Positions 5,757-10,778 of a stretch of 10,778 nt of DNA are shown piece after piece. Numbering within the stretch: position 1 is the stretch's first letter; each line of letters begins with the position of its first letter. The position numbers and the translations under genes were made by a program. The stretch is from JAWXBR01 sp034440235 (GTDB taxonomy: Bacteria; Bacteroidota; Ignavibacteria; Kapaibacteriales; Kapaibacteriaceae), in assembly GCA_034440235.1 (NCBI GenBank), contig JAWXBR010000031.1, forward strand, positions 1-10,778, in the 5' to 3' direction. The notes beneath the pieces were generated by a model. That model was given only the letters and a program-made list of their open reading frames with translations, searched no databases and was not told where the DNA came from.

Positions 5757-6400
5757 ACTGTGTGGCGCTGTTTGGAGGCCCCTGAATAGCCTTGTTCAAG
5801 GATTCCGTTGAGGAACACATCGGAGAAGGCGACATACACATCCTTTGCAGGTACGCCCTGGTCTTCAGCTATCGAATAGTCCATGCACGCATTGTGTAGC
5901 GCTCCATAAATCTCGATCATTTCATTCAAGTCGAAGACAGTGGAAATCTCGCCACGATCTCGCGCCCGTGTTACCATCCCCACTAAAACAGCACACCGAA
6001 TCCGCCTCCAGACTTCAAATTCCTCGTATGTATTCGGCGAGACGTCACGCATTTCCTTCATCGAAGACAACGAACGGAGGTTTGCAAACTGGGGCGAGAT
6101 TTGAACAACAAGGCGCTCGAATCGGACGGCAAAAGGCTCGGTGTCGTTCGTGAATAGAGGGGTCGTAATGTCTTCAATCTCGTTCATTATTGAGTGTATT
6201 ACTGCACGTAAAACAGCTTCCTTGTTGCGAAAAAGGCGGTACAGCGTTTTTTTTGACACTCTCGCTTTCTTCGCGACCTGGTCCATGGTACTGCTGTTAT
6301 ACCCCTGTTTCAGAAAGAAGTCTTTCGAGAGGCCTGTTAGCCGATCACGAAGCTCGATGTCGGTCGCGCTAAGGGCAAGGGTCTGTTCTATGTGGTGCAT
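5753..6400 (-). CDS. TetR-family transcriptional regulator, first of a pair
   Basis: 215 residues from the ATG at 6400. TetR_N domain at about 18-63: LRDRLTGLSKDFFLKQGY, HTH STMDQVAKKARVSKKTLYRLF near 37-57 and the closing RNKEAVLRAVI. The C-terminal domain (from ~80) is helical with an aromatic/acidic stretch EEFEVWRRIRCAVLVG, ligand unknown. A TTG seven codons upstream at 6421 would also be in frame, but the ATG is preferred: it sits just after a TAnnTTTG element (6404-6411) and leaves room for the divergent promoters. It is divergent from lysS with 53 bases between the two ATGs, so self-repression through the palindrome at 6414-6433 is plausible. It differs clearly from the neighbouring TetR in sequence, so this is not a recent tandem duplication. 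Confidence 0.88.
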   Translation of the reverse strand: MHHIEQTLALSATDIELRDRLTGLSKDFFLKQGYNSSTMDQVAKKARVSKKTLYRLFRNKEAVLRAVIHSIMNEIEDITTPLFTNDTEPFAVRFERLVVQISPQFANLRSLSSMKEMRDVSPNTYEEFEVWRRIRCAVLVGMVTRARDRGEISTVFDLNEMIEIYGALHNACMDYSIAEDQGVPAKDVYVAFSDVFLNGILEQGYSGASKQRHTV

Positions 6401-6403
6401 GAG

Positions 6404-6411
6404 CAAACTTA
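6404..6411 (-). promoter_or_regulatory. Candidate -7 element of the TetR pair
   Basis: Minus-strand TAAGTTTG, an exact TAnnTTTG, three bases (CTC) before the ATG at 6400. If transcription starts at the usual distance the mRNA is leaderless or nearly so. No Shine-Dalgarno sequence precedes this ATG. Confidence 0.45.
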
Positions 6412-6413
6412 CA

Positions 6414-6433
6414 CGTACCAAGGCCTTCGTGCG
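6414..6433. promoter_or_regulatory. Candidate TetR operator, 20-bp imperfect palindrome
   Basis: CGTACCAAGGCCTTCGTGCG has 8 of 10 symmetric base pairs matching, centred on the perfect 8-mer AAGGCCTT. It lies between the two opposed -7 elements of the TetR pair and lysS. Size, symmetry and position fit a TetR-family operator controlling the pair and possibly lysS. Which regulator would bind it cannot be told from sequence. Confidence 0.45.
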
Positions 6434-6439
6434 AACACC

Positions 6440-6447
6440 TATCTTTG
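6440..6447 (+). promoter_or_regulatory. Candidate -7 element of the lysS operon
   Basis: TATCTTTG, an exact TAnnTTTG, six bases before the lysS ATG at 6454. This spacing puts the expected transcription start at or beside the ATG, suggesting a leaderless lysS mRNA. It also overlaps the alternative TTG start at 6445, which therefore would not be transcribed intact. Confidence 0.5.
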
Positions 6448-6453
6448 CCGTCT

Positions 6454-7980
6454 ATGATAGATCTATCCGAACGCAATGAACAGGAACGACGCAGATTCGA
6501 GGAACTCGAATTACTGAGGCAGATGGGTGTAGACGCCTATCCGGTTTCCTTCGACAAAACGCATGACGCCGAACAGATACTGAACGATTTTACAGACGAC
6601 GCACCTGCTGCCGAGCCAGGCGACCGGAGCATCGTGGCAGTAGCTGGACGCATTATGACGATGCGTCGGATGGGCAAGGCGTCATTTGCCCACCTGCAAG
6701 ATCAAACGGGCCGCATTCAGATGTACTTCAAAAAAGATGATCTGGGTGTCGCTTACGACATGTTAAAGTTATTTGATATCGGCGATCTTGTTGGTGTGAA
6801 TGGGTATGTGTTCCGTACACGAATGGGAGAAATAAGTGTGCACGCAACGAGGTTGGTACTTCTTGCAAAGTGCGTCACACCCATTCCTGTTGCCAAGGAA
6901 GAAACAGACGATGCGGGCAACGTCACTAGATACGATGCTTTCGCCGACAAGGAGCAACGATATCGTAAGCGTTATCTCGATCTCATTGCCAACCCCGAAA
7001 TCAAAGCAACGTTTCGAGTGCGAGCACGCATCATAACGGCCATGCGGCGCTTCTTTGATGAACGTGGGTGGCTAGAGGTCGAGACACCTATTCTGCAGCC
7101 CATTTACGGCGGCGCAACGGCACGTCCGTTCATGACGCATCACAACGCCCTCGACATCGACCTCTACTTGCGCATCGCCGACGAGCTATATCTGAAACGT
7201 CTCATTGTAGGGGGCTTCGAAGGAGTCTACGAGATTTCTAAGAATTTTCGAAACGAGGGCATGGACCGCACACATAATCCCGAATACACTGCCATGGAGA
7301 TTTACGTGGCGTATAAAGACTATCTGTGGATGATGGACATGACCGAAGAGCTAGTTCATAACATTGTAGTAGATGTTCATGCAACGACAACAGTGCGCTA
7401 CGCCGATACTGATGTTTCCTATGCGCGTCCTTTTCGTCGAGCCCGCATGTATGATTTGTTGCTCGAACACACGGGAGTTGACCTAAGAGGGATGGATCGG
7501 ACCCAACTCTTGGCAGCGGCTCGCGCAGCGAACGTGCCGGTTGAGAGTTCTGCAAGTGCGATGAAAATTCTGGATGAGATATTCTCGGAAAAAGTACAGC
7601 CTCACCTTATACAGCCTACGTTCATCATGGACTATCCAGTTGAAATGTCACCGCTTGCTAAGGCGCATCGCACTGAAGTAGGTTTAGTTGAACGATTCGA
7701 GTTATTCGTGATGGGGAAGGAAATTGCAAACGCATTCAGTGAGTTGAACGATCCGATCGAGCAGCGTATGCGTCTCGAAGAGCAGTCGCGAATTCGTGCT
7801 GAGGGTGATGACGAAGCAATGGTAGTTGACGAAGAATTTCTGCACGCACTTGAAGTAGGTATGCCTCCAACTGCGGGCCTTGGGATTGGCATCGATAGGC
7901 TAGTAATGCTTCTTACGAATACCGACTCGATACGCGATGTGCTTTTCTTCCCGCAGATGCGTCCGATCGAGGTACAGTAG
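6454..7980 (+). CDS. lysS: Lysyl-tRNA synthetase, class II
   Basis: 508 residues. It charges tRNA-Lys with lysine using ATP in the cytosol. The N-terminal OB-fold anticodon-binding domain is at about 60-140 (VAGRIMTMRRMGKASFAHLQ, then TGRIQMYF). A linker YDAFADKEQRYRKRYLDL follows, with the Bacteroidota-like YDAF form instead of the proteobacterial 'WHGL' type. In the catalytic domain, motif 1 is FDERGWLEVETPIL at about 201-214, motif 2 FRNEGMDRTHNPEYTAMEIY at about 265-284, and motif 3 GLGIGIDRLVMLL at about 475-487. HMMER-level identity is not needed; motifs are complete. The ATG at 6454 is chosen over TTG 6445 because of the -7 element. The stop abuts the next ATG directly (TAGATG). Confidence 0.97.
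   Translation: MIDLSERNEQERRRFEELELLRQMGVDAYPVSFDKTHDAEQILNDFTDDAPAAEPGDRSIVAVAGRIMTMRRMGKASFAHLQDQTGRIQMYFKKDDLGVAYDMLKLFDIGDLVGVNGYVFRTRMGEISVHATRLVLLAKCVTPIPVAKEETDDAGNVTRYDAFADKEQRYRKRYLDLIANPEIKATFRVRARIITAMRRFFDERGWLEVETPILQPIYGGATARPFMTHHNALDIDLYLRIADELYLKRLIVGGFEGVYEISKNFRNEGMDRTHNPEYTAMEIYVAYKDYLWMMDMTEELVHNIVVDVHATTTVRYADTDVSYARPFRRARMYDLLLEHTGVDLRGMDRTQLLAAARAANVPVESSASAMKILDEIFSEKVQPHLIQPTFIMDYPVEMSPLAKAHRTEVGLVERFELFVMGKEIANAFSELNDPIEQRMRLEEQSRIRAEGDDEAMVVDEEFLHALEVGMPPTAGLGIGIDRLVMLLTNTDSIRDVLFFPQMRPIEVQ
6456..6467. other. Perfect 12-bp palindrome at the lysS start codon
   Basis: GATAGATCTATC begins at the G of the lysS ATG and is perfectly self-complementary. It could be a second operator site over the transcription start, an RNA hairpin at the 5' end of a leaderless transcript, or chance within the codons for Ile-Asp-Leu-Ser. 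Confidence 0.25.
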
Positions 7981-9027
7981 ATGGGTTACGCACCGGCCCC
8001 TGACGACGATAAAGTCCCTAAGCGTCGCATGCCCATCTGGGTGAACGCTGGGCTATTCCTTCTAACGTTGCTGAGTACCACAATTGCGGGTGCTGCCTGG
8101 GTGGGCGTAAATCCGTATGAGATTACGAACTGGGGACATGGCATTACATATGCTGTTCTCCTTATGACATTTCTCAGTGCACATGAATTTGGACACTACA
8201 TTGCCGCGCGTCGGCACGGTGTGGACGCATCCCTTCCGTTCTTCATTCCAGTGCCTCCAATGCTGTTGCCATTCGGTACGATGGGAGCACTCATTCGATT
8301 GCGAAGTCGTATTCCGACCCGTGCCGCATTGTTTGACATTGGCGTTTCGGGGCCACTTGCCGGTTTTGTAGTCTGCCTCTTCATTCTCGTCATCGGTTTT
8401 CAAACACTTCCGCCAATCGACTATTTAAATGCGATCCATCCCGAAGGGCTTAGTTCGGGTGGAATGTACTTTGGCGACACCGTGTTGTTTTCTTTCATGC
8501 GCAATGTATTCACAAGCAATTCCGGCACTGGCTTTATGCCACCGATGAATGAAATCTATCATTACCCATTTCTATGTGTAGGGTGGTTTGGGCTTTTTGT
8601 AACAGCATTAAATATGCTCCCGTTTGGCCAACTAGATGGTGGACACGTTTTGTATGCGTTGACAGGCCGAGTACAACACGTTGTTGGTCGCGTAGGTTGG
8701 TGGCTACTCTTCACCATGGGATTCTTATCATTACTTGGCGAGTTCGGTTTGTTTCTCGCCCAGCCTTCACCATCGGGCTTTGTGAATGCTTTGCAAAACA
8801 GTATTGGTGGTCCATTGCTGTCAGCCATACACATGGCTCCCTGGTTGTTTGAGTTTGGTACCAACTGGCTTCTTTGGGCGGTTTTAGTTCGATTTCTTAT
8901 CGGAGTTTACCATCCACCCATCGAAGACGAAACGCCGTTATCAGCTGGACGACAGATTGTGGGTTGGCTTTCAATCATCATCCTTGTGCTGAGTTTTTCA
9001 CCGAACTCGGTTTATTTCGTCCAATGA
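7981..9027 (+). CDS. Site-2-protease-family (M50) integral membrane zinc metalloprotease
   Basis: 348 residues. Intramembrane proteases of this family cut membrane-bound substrates such as anti-sigma factors; the substrate here is unknown. Zinc site: HEFGH at 68-72 (His68, Glu69, His72) and the third ligand Asp219 in NMLPFGQLDGGH at 211-222, so it should be catalytically competent. Other family features are PFFIPVPP near 86-93, GTMGALIRLRSRIPTRAALF near 99-118 and IGVSGPLAGFVV at 120-131. Likely membrane segments: about 20-42, 55-77, 115-140, 195-215, 238-262, 288-310 and 326-345. No PDZ domain is seen, unlike RseP; the layout is closer to the PDZ-less, EGY-like branch. It starts on the base after the lysS stop and overlaps the next gene by ATGA, with no Shine-Dalgarno sequence. 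Confidence 0.9.
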   Translation: MGYAPAPDDDKVPKRRMPIWVNAGLFLLTLLSTTIAGAAWVGVNPYEITNWGHGITYAVLLMTFLSAHEFGHYIAARRHGVDASLPFFIPVPPMLLPFGTMGALIRLRSRIPTRAALFDIGVSGPLAGFVVCLFILVIGFQTLPPIDYLNAIHPEGLSSGGMYFGDTVLFSFMRNVFTSNSGTGFMPPMNEIYHYPFLCVGWFGLFVTALNMLPFGQLDGGHVLYALTGRVQHVVGRVGWWLLFTMGFLSLLGEFGLFLAQPSPSGFVNALQNSIGGPLLSAIHMAPWLFEFGTNWLLWAVLVRFLIGVYHPPIEDETPLSAGRQIVGWLSIIILVLSFSPNSVYFVQ

Positions 9028-10688
9028 CCGCACGCCAGCATACGGTAATCGCCGTCATTCTGGTTCTCACTGGTCTGTACCTAATGCGCTTGTCTGGAGC
9101 TGAGATCCAGCCTTGGGACGAAGGCCTCTATGCCGTGCGCGCGCAGAGTATCCTCGAGTTTGATGCCTGGTGGGATCAGTCCGATCATGCACTTGGAGGT
9201 TTGTATTCGGCAACTGCGCCACCGTTTGTGGTATGGTTGGTAGCGCTCTCTATGTCAATACTTGGTCCTACGGCAATAGCAGTGCGTCTGCCAATCGTAC
9301 TTTGTTCAGCCATAGCCTTGTGGATGTTGTACCTCGTCGCTCGGCGCATGGTCACCTATGAACATTCCATACTTGCTGTGTGTGTAATGGCTGGTACAAT
9401 GCATTGGGCGTTATACGCGAGGCAGTCTATGACAGAGGTGCCTCTGATGATGTGGTGCCTCGTAGCGCTATGGTCGACGCTTGTGTGGCGCGAACGCGAA
9501 GATGCATGGTGGCCACCAATTGTATTCGGTGTAGCGCTTGGAATGGCACTGCTAACAAAAATGCTCGTCTCGTTTGTGCCCCTTATCTTCCTAGTGCCCC
9601 TTCTCATTGCACAGCGAAACAGATTTGCTCCTTTCATTCGTGCTGCTGGTGCACTAGCCATAGCATTTGCAGTGGCCATACCATGGTATGCCATGATGGC
9701 GAGTAAACACAGTACATCGTTTTTATCTGGTGTGCCCCTCTCTCACATTCTTACAACCGTTGAAGGCAATGCGTCTTCGCTTGGACCACTTTTCTACGTC
9801 AATCAGTTGGCTGTAGGGAATGCGGTTATCGTGCTGGCATTCATTTTTCTTGCAGTAGCAATTGTTAAGCGTGTACTATTACCAAAATTTTCTCAGCAAG
9901 CCCAGACATCTGTATTGATGTGGTTTGTTGTGGTGCTGCTCATATTTAGTTTCGGTGCGACGAAGAATATTCATTATGCTGTTATGCTTGTACCTGCTGG
10001 TGTATTGCTGGCAATATATGCTGCTGAGCGAATGTTGTTATTGGCTTCAAGTAGGACTGTCGTAGCCTCGTATGGCATCGTTTCAGCGATAGCGATTTGG
10101 GCGTTGCTGCCTGCCGCACATAGACAGAGTTTTCGTACTTCGCCATTCGATACGCTTGTACTAGTTGAAGGTATACTTATTGTTCTCATTGCAGGCAGTG
10201 GGTTTCTTTTACCCAAGAAGTCAACTCAAAAGCTTGCCTTACAGATGTTCAAACCCGTGCTGTACGGAGTTGCAGGGTTGTTCCTGGTTCGCACAGCATC
10301 GATAATCATTCCTGGAAGTGAGAACGAAGTGCGCGGAGCTCGCGCTGTTGCTACCGAACTGCTCGATACAACTACGAGGTCGTTCACATACCTGTATCAT
10401 AAACGTAGCGACGGCGACTCTCTCAATCCTCAACTCGCATGGTATTTAAACGGTTGGATGGCTGGATGGACGCGCGGCCGAACGTACAAGCCTGTCGCAA
10501 TGCCAGAAGATGCCGTTACCAATGTAGTCAGTGCATTGGGACTGCAGGGATTATCGGTGTACATCGTGTACCTTCATGCCGCACAACCAAACACCGTACG
10601 ATTGCTAGACAAGGTGCGCATAGCACTAGCTCCGGGGTATGATTCGAAAGAATACGACGACTATACGTTGTTCAAACGTCGCAAATAG
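9024..10688 (+). CDS. ArnT/PMT-like membrane glycosyltransferase (GT-C fold)
   Basis: 554 residues from the ATG at 9024. GT-C enzymes of this type move a sugar from a polyprenyl-phosphate donor to lipid A, protein or another acceptor on the outer face of the inner membrane; donor and acceptor are unknown here. The N-terminus is one membrane helix (about 7-23), then the acidic signature WDEGLYAVRAQSI with Asp32-Glu33 at the start of the first periplasmic loop, YSATAPPF at 61-68 (counterpart of the H-PP motif), YARQSMTEVPLMM at 131-143, LLTKMLVSFVPL, and ATKNIHYAVMLVPAGVLL, the typical K..hY..P stretch. About 11-12 membrane segments are followed by a C-terminal soluble part of ~110 residues. 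Its ATG overlaps the protease stop (ATGA). A frame open upstream to 8874 lies over the protease gene and is not used. The operon ends here. Confidence 0.82.
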   Translation: MTARQHTVIAVILVLTGLYLMRLSGAEIQPWDEGLYAVRAQSILEFDAWWDQSDHALGGLYSATAPPFVVWLVALSMSILGPTAIAVRLPIVLCSAIALWMLYLVARRMVTYEHSILAVCVMAGTMHWALYARQSMTEVPLMMWCLVALWSTLVWREREDAWWPPIVFGVALGMALLTKMLVSFVPLIFLVPLLIAQRNRFAPFIRAAGALAIAFAVAIPWYAMMASKHSTSFLSGVPLSHILTTVEGNASSLGPLFYVNQLAVGNAVIVLAFIFLAVAIVKRVLLPKFSQQAQTSVLMWFVVVLLIFSFGATKNIHYAVMLVPAGVLLAIYAAERMLLLASSRTVVASYGIVSAIAIWALLPAAHRQSFRTSPFDTLVLVEGILIVLIAGSGFLLPKKSTQKLALQMFKPVLYGVAGLFLVRTASIIIPGSENEVRGARAVATELLDTTTRSFTYLYHKRSDGDSLNPQLAWYLNGWMAGWTRGRTYKPVAMPEDAVTNVVSALGLQGLSVYIVYLHAAQPNTVRLLDKVRIALAPGYDSKEYDDYTLFKRRK

Positions 10689-10707
10689 AGGGCGTCGATA
10701 ACTTAAT

Positions 10708-10778
10708 TATTTCTAGTATCAGGACTATTTCTAGTATCAGGACTATTTCTAGTATCAGGACTATTTCTAGTATCAGGA
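10708..10778. repeat. 18-bp tandem repeat, at least four copies, continuing past the right edge
   Basis: The unit TATTTCTAGTATCAGGAC occurs at 10708-10725, 10726-10743, 10744-10761 and 10762-10778 (17 of 18 bases before the edge), with no mismatch among the copies. It starts 20 bases after the glycosyltransferase stop. Because 18 is a multiple of three, reading frames stay in phase: the minus strand has an open frame of repeated PDTRNS that would stop at TAA 10703-10705, and the plus strand an open frame of LFLVSG. No spacers, so not CRISPR. Confidence 0.9.

Noticed and set aside
5178..6400. Recent tandem duplication of one TetR gene
   Set aside because: Outside the general TetR_N pattern the two proteins share little sequence and differ in length.
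6401..6421. TTG start for the first TetR gene at 6421
   Set aside because: It would extend through the -7 element and into the palindrome; the ATG at 6400 is complete for the TetR domain.
6445..6453. TTG start for lysS three codons upstream
   Set aside because: It overlaps the -7 element TATCTTTG; the ATG at 6454 fits both the family and the promoter position.
8062..8403. 113-residue minus-strand open frame within the protease gene
   Set aside because: No family features; it is the complement of a gene with intact HEFGH and LDGGH motifs. The same applies to the other antisense frames in kynU, rlmB and lysS.
8874..9023. 50-residue N-terminal extension of the glycosyltransferase
   Set aside because: It lies within the protease coding region in another frame, and the ATG at 9024 gives an ATGA overlap plus a normal N-terminal membrane helix.
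10708..10778. CRISPR array
   Set aside because: The copies are directly adjacent with a constant 18-bp period and no unique spacers, and there is no cas gene in the window.

Overview
The window looks like chromosomal housekeeping DNA from a bacterium of the Bacteroidota/FCB group. A deep FCB lineage (Ignavibacteria or Kapabacteria-like) is possible, but that placement is inference. Three things point this way: four upstream regions carry an exact TAnnTTTG, the -7 element typical of Bacteroidota promoters; few starts have a Shine-Dalgarno sequence; and lysyl-tRNA synthetase has a 'YDAF.D.EQRYR' linker between its domains, as I recall for Bacteroidota LysRS. Base composition looks even throughout. 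I see no IS element, phage gene, tRNA, rRNA or CRISPR array.

Layout. (1) 1-1981, minus strand: a tightly overlapped operon panD - GlmU-type uridylyltransferase - methylmalonyl-CoA epimerase - phosphoglycerate mutase, the last cut by the left edge. (2) 2089-2445, plus: a stand-alone AtuA-related small protein. Its 3' end overlaps, tail to tail, an unknown lipoprotein gene on the minus strand (2416-2868). (3) 2972-5004, plus: kynureninase and an RlmB/TrmH-type rRNA 2'-O-methyltransferase, coupled by an ATGA overlap. (4) 5005-5177: a convergent intergenic region with a strong minus-strand terminator and a second hairpin. (5) 5178-6400, minus: two TetR-family regulators coupled by ATGA. (6) 6401-6453: a 53-bp divergent control region with two opposed -7 elements and a 20-bp imperfect palindrome between them. 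(7) 6454-10688, plus: lysS, a site-2-protease-family membrane metalloprotease and an ArnT/PMT-like glycosyltransferase, packed with no gaps. (8) 10708-10778: an 18-bp tandem repeat running off the right edge.

How the genes fit together. The operons mix pathways: pantothenate/CoA, cell-wall precursor, propionyl-CoA/methylmalonyl-CoA and glycolysis in the first, tryptophan catabolism or NAD synthesis with ribosome modification in the second. The most informative non-coding signal is the placement of TAnnTTTG elements 3-6 nt before ATG codons at three genes. This suggests leaderless transcripts and decides their start codons. I found no convincing new multi-gene system; the best leads are the divergent TetR/lysS control region, the leaderless-promoter pattern and the terminal repeat.
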